Part shown: positions 8,327 through 17,533 of the stretch, piece by piece
How the letters are laid out: each line of letters begins with the position of its first letter
Numbering within the stretch: position 1 is the first letter of the stretch
Assembly (NCBI GenBank): GCA_947478725.1
Contig: CANJWZ010000006.1
Span: 56,916 to 120,915, forward strand
Source: Comamonadaceae bacterium
GTDB lineage: Bacteria > Pseudomonadota > Gammaproteobacteria > Burkholderiales > Burkholderiaceae_C
DNA: 64,000 nt
Direction: 5' to 3'
The notes under the pieces: generated by a model
Databases searched by the model: none
What the model saw: only the letters and a program-made list of their open reading frames with translations
Told to the model about the DNA's origin: nothing
Made by a program: the position numbers and the translations under genes

Positions 8327-9258
8327 TGCCTCCTGCTTTGACTCGCCTGAACAATCGCCTTGCCAGCACCCTGGTCGCGCTGTTGCTGGGTGTGGTCGCG
8401 CTGCCGGCCTTGGCCGACATCTGGGGTTATGTCGATGCCAAGGGTGTGGCGCATTTTTCAACTCAAAAGCTCGACGAGCGCTATGAACTTTTCTTCAAAG
8501 GTGGCGAGAGTTTTTCGATCGAAAAATCCGATAGGTCGTCCCTGACGCCGCTTGACAAAAGCCCACCTGACGTCATCCAGCCTGCTAGCAGCGCGAGAGC
8601 GCCTACCAAACTGCTGGCCTTCTTTGATGTGTCGCCCAATTACAAGGCGGTCAAGCACCTGCTCAAGGACGCGGCACAAACTCACGGCATTGACTACGAA
8701 TTGATTCAGGCACTGATCGCCACTGAATCCGGTTTCGATACGCATGCCGTATCACCCAAAGGCGCGGTGGGCCTGATGCAGTTGATGCCCCCGACGGCAG
8801 AGCGTTTTGGCGTGAAAGCCGACAAAACAATACCGATTCAGAAAAAACTGACCGACCCGAAGACCAACATCAGCGCCGGCACTGCCTACTTGCGCTACCT
8901 GATCAGGTTGTTCCCGGGCCAGCTTGAATTGGCCTTGGCCGCCTACAACGCAGGCGAGGGCGCGGTGCAGCGCGCCGGGAACAAAATCCCAAACTACCCG
9001 GAAACCAAAAACTATGTCAAAACCGTGATGCAGCTGTACGGCCACCTCAAGCCACCGGTGGCGGTGATCGAGGCGCGCAAAGTACCGGGTCGGGCACGCA
9101 TGGAAATATCGGGCCGGGTACACGTTGAAACACCGGGCCGGGTACGCATGGAAATGATGGGCGGCGTACCCAGTGTTCAGGGCCGCAGCAACATGCCGCC
9201 ATTGCTGGTCGCCGTGCCTGATGAGCCACTGTCTTTTCCCGAGTCCAAAGCCAAGTAA
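8326..9258 (+). CDS. Lytic transglycosylase with DUF4124 domain
   Basis: Cleaves peptidoglycan glycan strands with formation of 1,6-anhydro-muropeptides. A signal peptide of about 30 residues precedes a DUF4124-type segment (IWGYVDAKGVAHFS) and an SLT domain at residues 110-230: catalytic Glu134 in IATESGFD, then GLMQLMPPTA and ALAAYNAGEGAV. The C-terminal 60 residues contain three tandem 8-residue repeats (G-R-x-x-x-E-x-x) and end without a known domain. It overlaps parE by one base (TGATG), so it is coupled to it; parE-SLT-parC is a recurrent order in this family. It probably acts in the periplasm. Confidence 0.9.
   Translation: MPPALTRLNNRLASTLVALLLGVVALPALADIWGYVDAKGVAHFSTQKLDERYELFFKGGESFSIEKSDRSSLTPLDKSPPDVIQPASSARAPTKLLAFFDVSPNYKAVKHLLKDAAQTHGIDYELIQALIATESGFDTHAVSPKGAVGLMQLMPPTAERFGVKADKTIPIQKKLTDPKTNISAGTAYLRYLIRLFPGQLELALAAYNAGEGAVQRAGNKIPNYPETKNYVKTVMQLYGHLKPPVAVIEARKVPGRARMEISGRVHVETPGRVRMEMMGGVPSVQGRSNMPPLLVAVPDEPLSFPESKAK
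9088..9159 (+). repeat. Three 24-bp tandem repeats in the transglycosylase gene
   Basis: Three in-frame 24-base units encode GRARMEIS, GRVHVETP and GRVRMEMM. Units two and three share GGCCGGGTA at their start. They lie in the poorly conserved tail after the SLT domain and could vary in copy number between strains. Confidence 0.75.
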
Positions 9259-9454
9259 GTCAGTGCTGACCTTGATGCTCGATCGCGATTTGTTTGTGCT
9301 CGGATTGCTGCAGGCCTGCTCGGCCTGGCCGCCGAATCACCGTTCACCCAGCATCTTGGCGATGAACGTCGATGACAACATCGCCGAACCGCTTGAGACC
9401 GACGCCCACCATTAACATCCACGCTTTCGCAAGCTTTCCAGGTTTTTATTCCCG

Positions 9455-11821
9455 ATGGATCTTTTTACCCCCGACGCCTCCCCTGCCAGCCCTGAATCGG
9501 CCGACCAGGATTCGCTTTCTGCCTACGCCCAGCGCGCCTATCTTGAATACGCTTTGAGCGTGGTCAAGGGCCGTGCGCTGCCTGACGCCTGTGACGGCCA
9601 AAAACCCGTCCAGCGGCGCATTTTGTACAGCATGTCGCGCATGGGCCTGGGCTTTGGCGGGGCCAACGGCGCCACCGGCGCCAAGCCCGTCAAAAGCGCC
9701 CGGGTGGTCGGCGATGTCTTGGGCAAATACCACCCGCATGGCGACAGCGCCGCCTACGACGCGATGGTGCGCATGGCGCAAGACTTCAGCCAGCGCTACC
9801 CACTGGTCGATGGTCAGGGTAACTTTGGCAGCCGGGACGGCGACAGCGCTGCCGCCATGCGCTACACCGAAGCGCGCCTGGCCCGTATCACCAGCTTGCT
9901 GCTCGACGAGCTGGACGAAGGCACGGTGGACTTTATTCCCAATTACGACGGATCCTTTGAAGAGCCGCGCCAGTTGCCTGCGCGCCTGCCTTTCACCCTG
10001 CTCAATGGCGCCAGCGGCATTGCGGTCGGCCTGGCCACCGAAATCCCCAGCCACAACCTGCGCGAAGTGGCTGACGCCTGCATCGCTCTTATCAAAAGCC
10101 CCAAGCTAGCCGACGACGAGCTGTACAGCATCATTGCCGGGCCAGACTACCCCGGTGGTGGGCAAATCATCTCCAGTGCTGCTGACATTGCAGCGGCCTA
10201 CAGCACCGGCCGTGGCTCGCTCAAGGTGCGCGCCCGCTGGAAGATTGAAGACCTGGCCCGTGGCCAGTGGCAACTGGTGGTCACGGAGCTGCCGATTGGC
10301 GTCAGCACCCAAAAGGTGCTGGAAGAAATTGAAGAGCTGACCAACCCGAAAATCAAGCTCGGCAAAAAAGCGCTGAGCGCGGACCAATTGAGTTTCAAGC
10401 AAACCCTGCTGGCGGTGCTGGATGTGGTGCGTGACGAGTCCGGCAAAGAAGCCGCGGTGCGCCTGGTGTTTGAGCCCAAAACCAGCCGCATCGAGCAAAG
10501 CGAGCTCATCAACACGCTGCTGGCCCACACCAGTTTAGAGAGTTCATCGCCGATCAACCTCACCCTCATCGGCCTGGACGGACGGCCCGCGCAAAAGTCG
10601 CTGCGGCACATGCTGACCGAATGGATTGACTTCAGGCAAAGCACCATCGCCCGGCGCTCCCAGCACCGCCTGACCAAGGTGCTGGACCGCATCCATATTC
10701 TGGAAGGCCGCGCGCTGGTGTTGCTCAACATCGACGAGGTCATCGCCATCATCCGCCAGTCAGACGAGCCCAAAGCCGCGCTGATTGAGCGCTTCAAGCT
10801 CAGTGACAGGCAGGCCGAAGACATCCTTGAAATCCGCCTGCGCCAACTGGCCCGGCTGGAAGCCATCAAGATCGAGCAAGAGCTCAAAACCCTGCGCGAA
10901 GAACAAAGCAAGCTTGAGGAAATCTTGGGCAACCCGTCAGCGCTCAAACGCCTGATGGTCAAGGAAATCGAGGCAGATGCCAAGCAGTTTGCTGACCCGC
11001 GCCGCACGCTGATTCAGGCCGAGAAAAAATCCGTGCTCGAAGTCAAGGTCATCGACGAGCCTGTCACCGTGGTCGTCAGCAGCAAGGGCTGGATACGCGC
11101 TCGCGGCGGCCACGGCCATGACGCTGCCAGCTTTGCCTTCAAAGAAGGCGACGGCCTGTACGGCACTTTTGAATGCCGCACGGTTGACACGCTGCTGGTG
11201 TTTGGCAGTGCCAGTAAAGGTACTGGCCGCGTCTATTCTGTTGCCGTGGCCCTGCTGCCCGGCGCACGCGGCGACGGCCAGCCCGTCACCACCCTGATTG
11301 AGCTTGAATCGGGCACGCAGCCGCTGTATTACTTTGCAGGCCCCGCCAACGCCACGCTGCTGTTGTCCAGCAGCGGGGGCTACGGCTTTTTGGCCAGCGT
11401 CGACACCATGACCTCCCGGCCCAAAGCCGGTAAGGCGTTTATCAGCTGCGCCGAGGGTGAGTCGATCTGCAAACCTTCGCACGCATCGGGCACATCGGGC
11501 AGCCTGCCATTGAACCCCGCCACCCATGTGGCTTGCGCATCCACCGCAGGCCGCATTTTGACGTTTGAGATTTCGGAGCTCAAACAAATGGCAGGCGGCG
11601 GTCGCGGCCTGATGCTGATTGACCTGGACGACAAAGACACCTTGGCAGGCTCAGCCGCCTACACCCGCAGCGTGCGCATCGCCGGCATCGGCCGTGGCGG
11701 CAAAGCGCGTGACGAAACGCTGGAGATCCGCAGCCTGAACAACGCCAGAGCCGCCCGTGCCCGCAAAGGCAAGGCAGCTGATTTGGGGTTTAAACCTGCA
11801 TCAGTGACTCGAGTTGAGTGA
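9455..11821 (+). CDS. parC: DNA topoisomerase IV subunit A
   Basis: Breakage-reunion subunit of topoisomerase IV. The 788-residue protein has the winged-helix region with the active-site Tyr137 in AAMRYTEAR, the quinolone-resistance region ([28 protein letters not shown] in family terms; Ser/Ala and Asp near residues 97-103), a coiled-coil gate and a C-terminal beta-pinwheel with degenerate repeats. It starts about 200 bases after the transglycosylase gene. The last codons (VTRVE, then TGA) have a second, decayed copy 11.6 kb downstream beside DUF3253; see findings. Confidence 0.96.
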   Translation: MDLFTPDASPASPESADQDSLSAYAQRAYLEYALSVVKGRALPDACDGQKPVQRRILYSMSRMGLGFGGANGATGAKPVKSARVVGDVLGKYHPHGDSAAYDAMVRMAQDFSQRYPLVDGQGNFGSRDGDSAAAMRYTEARLARITSLLLDELDEGTVDFIPNYDGSFEEPRQLPARLPFTLLNGASGIAVGLATEIPSHNLREVADACIALIKSPKLADDELYSIIAGPDYPGGGQIISSAADIAAAYSTGRGSLKVRARWKIEDLARGQWQLVVTELPIGVSTQKVLEEIEELTNPKIKLGKKALSADQLSFKQTLLAVLDVVRDESGKEAAVRLVFEPKTSRIEQSELINTLLAHTSLESSSPINLTLIGLDGRPAQKSLRHMLTEWIDFRQSTIARRSQHRLTKVLDRIHILEGRALVLLNIDEVIAIIRQSDEPKAALIERFKLSDRQAEDILEIRLRQLARLEAIKIEQELKTLREEQSKLEEILGNPSALKRLMVKEIEADAKQFADPRRTLIQAEKKSVLEVKVIDEPVTVVVSSKGWIRARGGHGHDAASFAFKEGDGLYGTFECRTVDTLLVFGSASKGTGRVYSVAVALLPGARGDGQPVTTLIELESGTQPLYYFAGPANATLLLSSSGGYGFLASVDTMTSRPKAGKAFISCAEGESICKPSHASGTSGSLPLNPATHVACASTAGRILTFEISELKQMAGGGRGLMLIDLDDKDTLAGSAAYTRSVRIAGIGRGGKARDETLEIRSLNNARAARARKGKAADLGFKPASVTRVE

Positions 11822-11898
11822 TTTTTAGGCTTTTTTAAGTATTAAAAGTGCCTGAGACCTAATGGATATATGCGCGAGCAGCTATTTATTTTGTAGCA
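11804..11898 (+). repeat. Left direct repeat: parC 3' end plus 55-bp dispersed repeat (copy A)
   Basis: The last codons of parC and the following 80 bases are repeated in the same orientation at 23475-23568. The first 18 bases, covering Val-Thr-Arg-Val-Glu-stop, match 15 of 18, and the 55-bp AGCTAT-type element at 11844-11898 matches 44 of 55. The pair brackets the accessory region. Confidence 0.8.
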
Positions 11899-11933
11899 TT
11901 TGGCAACTGTGCCCGGACCGGCACGTTGCCAAA
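11899..11933. other. Strong hairpin abutting repeat copy A
   Basis: TTTGGCAAC pairs with GTTGCCAAA, and inside it GTGCC pairs with GGCAC, giving 14 base pairs with one bulged T and a six-base loop. No T run follows on either strand, so it is not a standard terminator. It begins at the base after the 55-bp repeat. Confidence 0.7.
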
Positions 11934-12096
11934 GGCCTTGGGGCAAGGTCGATGCTGATGCGCAAGCGGCCAACAGCCAACAACCAAAACCTAAACACCC
12001 TACAAGGCTACAAAGCCATCGTTGCATGCGTATTCCGGAAATCACGGACCATTGATGCGGGAATTCCTGACCAGCTTGCCTGAAATGACCAGTTCT

Positions 12097-12118
12097 CCTT
12101 GGTCGAAATCGACCAAGG
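12097..12118. other. Perfect 10+2+10 dyad
   Basis: CCTTGGTCGA, two A bases, then TCGACCAAGG. It is downstream of the leftward coxG-like stop and of parC, with no T run. Function unknown: possible protein site or remnant of an inverted repeat. Confidence 0.65.
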
Positions 12119-12272
12119 CGTCTGACAGGAATCGATCGTTGATGAACGACTGCTTCCGACGACAAAGCGTAATTCCAAGAGTTCGAACCGATCGCCTCAG
12201 AGCCGACATTGACTGTCGTTTTTCATCAGGTTCATGGACTCCAACACTTTCTTATAGACAGTTAAGTTACGG

Positions 12273-12899
12273 CTACAGGAGCGCGACGCAGTACCCCAGC
12301 GCTGCCCCTAATGCAGTGCAGAATACGACTAGCCACGCAGGCACCGGCGCACCCAATCCGCCCCCTGCGGGCGATGACAAAGTGGCCGGTGCAGCCATCA
12401 TTTTCAACCTGTCAACAGCAGTTGTATTTTCATTTACAGGGACCGCTGGCAGGTGCTCACCTGTCAACTGCCGCGTAAATGACGCAAAGAAATCATCCGC
12501 ATTTTTTTTCGCCACGCTTTGTACAAGCCGTCCCCCTACGCTGGCGAGCCTGCCGCCGACCTCAGCTTGCGCCGTGTAACGCAGCAGTGTTTCCTCATCA
12601 GCTTCCCGCTCTAGCGCCACGCGCGCCGTCATCCGCGCGAACCCTGCGGCGCCGCCCTGTCCTCGCCCGGTCAGGGTGTAGCCGTTGGGAGCGTCGAGCT
12701 CAGTCAGCTCAACAGCGCCGCGAAAGGTCACGGAAATCGGCCCCACCTTGCTCGTGACCACAGCGGTGAACTCGGTGTCCGACAGCTTGTCTAGCTGGCT
12801 GCAACCGGCAATGCTGGCCTGCAACACGGACGGATCGTTTAACGCTTCCCACACCCGTTGCTGCCCCACGGGCAGGCGGTGTTCGCCAGTGAATTCCAT
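12273..12899 (-). CDS. CoxG-like protein (START/SRPBCC fold, membrane anchor)
   Basis: A 208-residue protein of the CoxG family. The N-terminal 150 residues fit the SRPBCC fold, with the family opening GEHRLPVGQQRVWEALNDP and the middle motif GRGQGGAAGFARMTARV; a linker then leads to one C-terminal hydrophobic helix (AWLVVFCTALGAALGYCVALL). In carboxydotrophs CoxG recruits CO dehydrogenase to the cytoplasmic membrane, and recent work on relatives links the family to quinone delivery. Here it is the last gene of the operon, three bases after the dehydrogenase, so it likely serves the hydroxylase encoded upstream by coupling it to the membrane (inference). Confidence 0.85.
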   Translation of the reverse strand: MEFTGEHRLPVGQQRVWEALNDPSVLQASIAGCSQLDKLSDTEFTAVVTSKVGPISVTFRGAVELTELDAPNGYTLTGRGQGGAAGFARMTARVALEREADEETLLRYTAQAEVGGRLASVGGRLVQSVAKKNADDFFASFTRQLTGEHLPAVPVNENTTAVDRLKMMAAPATLSSPAGGGLGAPVPAWLVVFCTALGAALGYCVALL

Positions 12900-12901
12900 G
12901 G

Positions 12902-13786
12902 TCAGCCTCCAGCAGAGTAGAGTTGGAACAAGGCCTGCGTACCCAGCCGCCCCAGGCCCTTGCCAGCCAGTTCGTCATACAACTTGCGAGCCAGTGTGGA
13001 GCCGGGCAAATCAAGCCCCAGAGTTTCGGCCTCGGCCAGCGCAATACCCAAGTCTTTCAAAAAATGCTCGATAAAAAACCCGGGCGCAAAGTCGCCGTTG
13101 GCAATGCGCGCGCCCATCACGTTGAGTTGAAAGCCGCCGGCTGCGCCGCCACCAATGCACTTGAGCAGCGCGCCTGAATCGAGGCCGGCCGCTTCGGCAT
13201 ACGCCAGCCCTTCACACACACCCATGATTGTGGAGGCAATGACGATCTGGTTGCTCATCTTGGTGTGCTGGCCCGCACCAGCCCCGCCCATGTGGACAAT
13301 ATTGGTACCCATGAGCTGCAGGATCGGCAGCGCCGTGTCAAAGGCCGCCGCCTCACCGCCCACCATGATGGAAAGCTTGGCCTCACGCGCGCCCACGTCC
13401 CCACCCGACACCGGCGCATCCAGCGCCTGATGCCCAGCCTTGACAGCCTCCTCCGCCAGCCGTTTGGCAAGCGCCGGGCTGGACGTCGTCATGTCGATCA
13501 GCAGCGCGTTGCGCGCATTCGCAATGAGCCCTTCAGCGCCTAGCCAAACCTGCTCTACGTCGCTGGGGTATCCGACCATAGTGATGATCACGTCCGACTG
13601 CTGCGCTACTTGCGCGGGCGTGGCGCAAGGCGTAGCCCCTTTGGCCGTCAGCGCCGCAGCCTTATCAGCGCTTCGGTTATAAACGGCCAAGGGATAGTCG
13701 GCCGCCAGCAGGTGGCCCGCCATGCTCTGGCCCATGATGCCCAGGCCGATGAACCCGACGCGGGCTTTGGATACTGTTGCGTTCAT
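12902..13786 (-). CDS. NAD(P)-dependent beta-hydroxyacid-type dehydrogenase
   Basis: A 294-residue protein of the 6-phosphogluconate/3-hydroxyisobutyrate dehydrogenase superfamily (GarR/GlxR-like). The Rossmann motif GFIGLGIMGQSMAGHL is at residues 12-27, the substrate-binding DAPVSGGDVGA near residue 122 and the catalytic Lys in GQHTKMSNQ near residue 173. The family reduces tartronate semialdehyde or oxidises 3-hydroxyacids. Its start overlaps the end of the molybdopterin subunit gene by four bases, so it belongs to the same operon and probably handles a product or co-substrate of the pathway. The exact substrate cannot be read from sequence; note that the N-terminus has a short extra MNATVSKA. 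Confidence 0.87.
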   Translation of the reverse strand: MNATVSKARVGFIGLGIMGQSMAGHLLAADYPLAVYNRSADKAAALTAKGATPCATPAQVAQQSDVIITMVGYPSDVEQVWLGAEGLIANARNALLIDMTTSSPALAKRLAEEAVKAGHQALDAPVSGGDVGAREAKLSIMVGGEAAAFDTALPILQLMGTNIVHMGGAGAGQHTKMSNQIVIASTIMGVCEGLAYAEAAGLDSGALLKCIGGGAAGGFQLNVMGARIANGDFAPGFFIEHFLKDLGIALAEAETLGLDLPGSTLARKLYDELAGKGLGRLGTQALFQLYSAGG

Positions 13787-16164
13787 TGAGGTGCCTCTTG
13801 AGTATGTGTCTGCGCGTCACGCATCAGCTTGCGTAAATACATCGGCGTCAGGGGTTGTTGATTGACGGTGACGCCCAGGTGCGCCAGCGCGTCGTTGACA
13901 GCATTGGTAAGAGCGCCAATCGAGCCCATCACGCCGCCTTCAGCCATGCCCTTAATACCAGCCGGCGTCCTTGAATTGGGCGTGTGCATGGCGATAAGCT
14001 CGATATGCGGAATTTCGAGCGAGGTGGCCACCAGGTAATCGGCCAACGTGCCTGAGAGGTTTTGGCCCGATGCCTCGTCATAGTCCACCTGCTCGAACAG
14101 CGCGCCCGATAGGCCCATGGCAATCGCCCCGTGTTGTTGCCCTTCCACCACCACCGGGCTGAGTACAGTGCCGCAGTCTTCCGCCGCCAGATAGCGCTCG
14201 ATCCGCACGGCACCCGTCGCGCCGTCCACCTCCACCACGCATGCGTGGCAGGCGTTGGAATAGGTCATTGGCGGCGGGTCGTAAGTCAGGTGGAATTCAA
14301 GCCCCGGGTTGACGCCGGGCGGCAGAGCCGTCGGGTCCAGGTAGGCGATGTGGGCGATGTCTTCCAGCGCCAGCCGGGTATCGGCCCACGCCTCGCCTCC
14401 CCGCTGCTGTACACGGCTTTCGACCATCCGCAGCTTCACGCCATCGGCAAGCCCCAGCGTGTGGGCAGCGATCTTCAGCACCACATCGCGCGCCTGCTGC
14501 GCACAAAGGTATAGGGTACCGCCGCCAGCAGTGCCTCCACGCGCGCCACGGCTTCCCATGCCGTAAGGGGCGATGTCGGTGTGACCCAAGTGCAGGCGCA
14601 CTTTGGCAGGCGCAACGCCTAACCCTTCAGCAACCGCATTGGCCAGCGACGTTTCATACCCCTGCCCCGACGCCCCAAGGCCCACCGCGGCATTGACCCA
14701 ACCCGAAGGTTCGATGCGGACCCACGCCGCCTCATGGCCTGAGCCCGCAATCCCTGCCGACTTATAGAACTTCGAACCATAGGTTGTGGACTCCACCACA
14801 TTGCACAAACCGATGCCCAGCCAGCGACCCTGCGCGCGGGCATGCTGCTGGCGCTGGCGCAGCGCTGGGTAGTCCACGGCCGCCAGCACCGCCTCCATGG
14901 TGGCGATGGGCGTCACGTCGTCCAGCACCTCGCCCGTGGCCATGGTGTAGGGCAACTCTTCGGGCCGCAGCATGTTAATACGGCGCACCGCCATCGGGTC
15001 CAGGCCCAGCTCGCGCGCCACGGCGTCCAGCGTGCCGTCCATCACCCAGCTCGTCACCGACATGGGTGCGCGCATCGGGGCGTTACCCACCTTGTTGGTC
15101 AGCACAACCTTGACATCGTAGGAGTAATGGGCAACGCGGTAAGGCCCGGTGATGATCATCGCCACCACTCGCGCGAGGTAGTTGCCGGGGTAGAAGCTGT
15201 AGGCGCCAAAGTCTTCGGTGATCTCCAGCTCTAGCGCGAGCACCTGGCCCGCGGCGTCCACCCCCACGCGAGTGCGGCAAAAGTCCTCCCGGGCCTGTGA
15301 AGAGGCCATGAGGTTCTCCATCCTGTCCTCACGCCAGCGCACCGGCTGGCCCAGCTGGATCGAGGCGGCCGCCACCGTCAGCTCTTCGCGGTACAGGGCG
15401 ATCTTCTGGCCAAACCCTCCGCCCACGTCAGGCGACATGACCGTGACCTTGGACTCGGGCAACCGCAGGCGTGCAGCCAGCGTCGTGCGGTATGGGTGCG
15501 GCACCTGCGTGCCGACATGAAAATTCAGGTGCCCGCGGCCCGCGTCCCAGTCTGCAATGCAGCCCCGCGTCTCGATTGGCAAGTGCGTTTGCCGATGCTG
15601 CGAGAAGGTAGACACGACAACGCGATGCGCCGCAGCCATGGCAGCTGCTGGTTCGCCATGAACGGCATGCTGGTGTGACACAAGGTTGTCCCGTAACGCG
15701 TCGTCCACCAGCGGCGCACCGGGGAGCATCGCCCGTGTCATGGATGTTACGGCGGGCAGTACCTCCCAGTCCACTTCCACTGCTTCTGCCGCGTCTTCGG
15801 CCAGGTAGCGGTTGGTGGCGATCACGCAGGCTACAGGGTCGCCCTGAAAACGCACCTTGTGGATCGGCAGGGTGTCCATCTCCATCGGCTTCAAACCGTC
15901 GATGGCCGGTGCCATGCGGTGCCGCGCTGTCCATTTCGCAAGGTCCTCTCCGGTGTACACAGCCACCACACCGGGCATCGACAGCGCCTGCGCCGCATCG
16001 ATGCCGCTGATACGCGCATGCGCATGGGGTGAGCGTACGAAGCAGGCGTGCAAGGCATTGGGCAATACGATGTCGTCGATGTACTTGCCCCGCCCGGTGA
16101 CAAGGCGCGCATCTTCCGTGCGCGGATGCGGCTTGCCGATGTGGCGGAACTCTTCAGCCGCCAT
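13783..16164 (-). CDS. Molybdenum hydroxylase large subunit (CoxL/xanthine dehydrogenase family)
   Basis: Molybdopterin-binding catalytic subunit of a three-subunit hydroxylase, 793 residues. It begins with the family FRHIGKPHPRTEDARLVTGRGKY-like segment (split by residue number: RTEDARLVTG near 15), has GGGFGQK near residue 260, SRGARGG near 550 and the C-terminal catalytic Glu in KGMAEGG. The loop that reads AYxCSFR in form I CO dehydrogenase and AYRGAGR in most relatives is here NAPMRAPM (near residue 360), so CO oxidation is unlikely and the substrate is open. ATG 16164 follows GGAGG and overlaps the coxS-like stop; an upstream extension to 16215 is not supported. Confidence 0.9.
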   Translation of the reverse strand: MAAEEFRHIGKPHPRTEDARLVTGRGKYIDDIVLPNALHACFVRSPHAHARISGIDAAQALSMPGVVAVYTGEDLAKWTARHRMAPAIDGLKPMEMDTLPIHKVRFQGDPVACVIATNRYLAEDAAEAVEVDWEVLPAVTSMTRAMLPGAPLVDDALRDNLVSHQHAVHGEPAAAMAAAHRVVVSTFSQHRQTHLPIETRGCIADWDAGRGHLNFHVGTQVPHPYRTTLAARLRLPESKVTVMSPDVGGGFGQKIALYREELTVAAASIQLGQPVRWREDRMENLMASSQAREDFCRTRVGVDAAGQVLALELEITEDFGAYSFYPGNYLARVVAMIITGPYRVAHYSYDVKVVLTNKVGNAPMRAPMSVTSWVMDGTLDAVARELGLDPMAVRRINMLRPEELPYTMATGEVLDDVTPIATMEAVLAAVDYPALRQRQQHARAQGRWLGIGLCNVVESTTYGSKFYKSAGIAGSGHEAAWVRIEPSGWVNAAVGLGASGQGYETSLANAVAEGLGVAPAKVRLHLGHTDIAPYGMGSRGARGGTAGGGTLYLCAQQARDVVLKIAAHTLGLADGVKLRMVESRVQQRGGEAWADTRLALEDIAHIAYLDPTALPPGVNPGLEFHLTYDPPPMTYSNACHACVVEVDGATGAVRIERYLAAEDCGTVLSPVVVEGQQHGAIAMGLSGALFEQVDYDEASGQNLSGTLADYLVATSLEIPHIELIAMHTPNSRTPAGIKGMAEGGVMGSIGALTNAVNDALAHLGVTVNQQPLTPMYLRKLMRDAQTHTQEAPQ

Positions 16165-16648
16165 GGTGCTCTGCCTCCCGCATCCGGCTGGCGGCCAGCG
16201 CAATCGCTTTGACAATGTTCTGGTAGCCGGTGCAGCGGCACAAGTTGCCTGAGAGCACTTCGCGGATCTGCGATTCGCTCGGATCCGGGTTTTCTTTCAG
16301 GTATGCCTCGAAGGTCATCACGATGCCGGGCGTGCAGAAGCCGCATTGCAGTCCGTGGCACTCGTGCAGCGCCTGCTGCAGCACCGACAGACTCCCTGGC
16401 TTGCCTACCGCCTCGATGGTGGTGATTTCATGGCCCTCCATCTGCACTGCATAGGTCAAGCAGGCACGGGTGGCCCGGCCATCGACCAGCACGGTGCAGG
16501 CGCCGCAGACGCCGTGCTCGCAACCCACATGCGTACCCGTCAGGTGGCAGTCGTCCCGCAATGCATCGGACAGCAGCTTGCGCGGCTCGGCTTCGAACGT
16601 CAGGTTGCTTCCGTTGACGGTCAGGGTGATGGCTTTTTCAAAGCTCAT
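16154..16648 (-). CDS. [2Fe-2S] subunit of the molybdenum hydroxylase (CoxS-like)
   Basis: A 164-residue electron-transfer subunit with two [2Fe-2S] clusters. The plant-ferredoxin-type cluster is bound by GCEHGVCGACTVL (residues near 42-54, with a fourth Cys at TRAC), the helical cluster by QCGFCTPG and LCRCTGYQ. Length matches the family. It overlaps the FAD subunit's end by four bases and the large subunit's start by 11 bases, so the order FAD-FeS-Mo is translationally coupled. It passes electrons from the Mo centre to FAD or, through it, to an acceptor. Confidence 0.95.
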   Translation of the reverse strand: MSFEKAITLTVNGSNLTFEAEPRKLLSDALRDDCHLTGTHVGCEHGVCGACTVLVDGRATRACLTYAVQMEGHEITTIEAVGKPGSLSVLQQALHECHGLQCGFCTPGIVMTFEAYLKENPDPSESQIREVLSGNLCRCTGYQNIVKAIALAASRMREAEHHGG

Positions 16649-17520
16649 ACCGATACGCCTTCCAGTTTTTCAAGGGCGCGCGTCAGGGCACGCACTGTGA
16701 GGGTGTGCGCCAGTTCGCGGCGGTAGGTGGCGGGCACGCGCTCGTCATCGTCGGGCTGGACAGCGTTGACGACCGCATCCGCGACCTCCGTTGGCCAAGC
16801 GCTGGTCACGGGGCGACCTTCAAACGCCGCGGTCACTGCGTCAAGGCGCTCGGGTAATGGCGCAGTGCCGCTGATAGCAAGCCGCAAACGCTGGACCAGG
16901 CCATCCTGCACGGCCAGCGTTGTGGCCACCGCCACCAGCGCATAGTCGCCATGACGGCGGTTGAACATACGGTAGGCACAGACCTCGCCCACATTTAATT
17001 TTGGAAAGCGTACCGACAGCAGCATCTCCTGCGGCTGCAGCGCCGTGGTCATGGCTGCCTGAAAAAAATCCTTCGCAGTGACCTCACGCCTGCCATCGCG
17101 CCGCGCCAGCGTCAGGCGTGCATCGAGCGTCACCGCCACCAATACCAGCTGCGCCGCAGGATCCGCATTGGCAAGGCTCCCGCCCAGCGTGCCGCGCTGG
17201 CGGATGGCGTAGTGGCCGATGGTGCGCGCCGCCTGCGGCAACAACGGGCAGTGCCTGAGCAATGCCGGTGAGCCGGCCAACTGGTAATGGCGCGTGAGGC
17301 CGCCCACGTCCACCGCATCGCCAGCTTCCCGCACATAGGCGAATTCGGTCAGGTCATTCACATCAATCACATGCGCCGGCCGGGCAACCCGCAAGTTGAG
17401 CATGGGCCCCAGGCTCTGCCCGCCCGCCAGCAGCCTGGCCTCCGGGCCCCACTGCGCGAGCAGGTCCAGGGCTTCGTCCAGGGACGTAGGCCGGTGGTAG
17501 GTAAATGCTATAGGCTTCAC
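16645..17520 (-). CDS. FAD subunit of the molybdenum hydroxylase (CoxM-like)
   Basis: A 291-residue flavoprotein subunit. FAD motifs are AGGQSLGPMLNLR near residue 34 and TLGGSLANADPAAQ near residue 112; a C-terminal alpha/beta domain ends in a typical region of repeated Ala/Arg helices. The start is assigned to GTG 17520 (VKPIAFTYHRP), which matches the family N-terminus and gives the usual length; an upstream frame would run into the ABC ATPase gene. It starts 13 bases after the ATPase stop, with no strong ribosome site visible, so coupling is likely. Confidence 0.9.
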   Translation of the reverse strand: MKPIAFTYHRPTSLDEALDLLAQWGPEARLLAGGQSLGPMLNLRVARPAHVIDVNDLTEFAYVREAGDAVDVGGLTRHYQLAGSPALLRHCPLLPQAARTIGHYAIRQRGTLGGSLANADPAAQLVLVAVTLDARLTLARRDGRREVTAKDFFQAAMTTALQPQEMLLSVRFPKLNVGEVCAYRMFNRRHGDYALVAVATTLAVQDGLVQRLRLAISGTAPLPERLDAVTAAFEGRPVTSAWPTEVADAVVNAVQPDDDERVPATYRRELAHTLTVRALTRALEKLEGVSV

Positions 17521-17533
17521 GACGCTAAACAGG

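Larger units (their letters stand above)
11822..12272. other. Gap between parC and coxG-like gene: repeats and hairpins, no gene seen
   Basis: About 450 bases. It holds copy A of the 55-bp repeat (11844-11898), a large hairpin directly after it (11899-11933) and a perfect 22-base dyad (12097-12118). Open frames here look non-coding. The stretch around 12130-12230 is reminiscent of degenerate intergenic elements, but I could not confirm this. Confidence 0.6.

Noticed and set aside
9259..9454. Small gene between the transglycosylase and parC genes
   Set aside because: Open frames in both directions lack ribosome sites, convincing composition or any recognisable family.
12130..12240. Degenerate mobile-element remnant near the coxG-like gene
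   Set aside because: Some phrases resemble common intergenic elements of proteobacteria, but no inverted ends or transposase fragment could be confirmed.
13783..17520. Aerobic CO dehydrogenase (form I) annotation for the three-subunit enzyme
   Set aside because: The CoxL-type loop AYxCSFR is absent, and the accessory coxDEF genes expected for CO dehydrogenase are missing.
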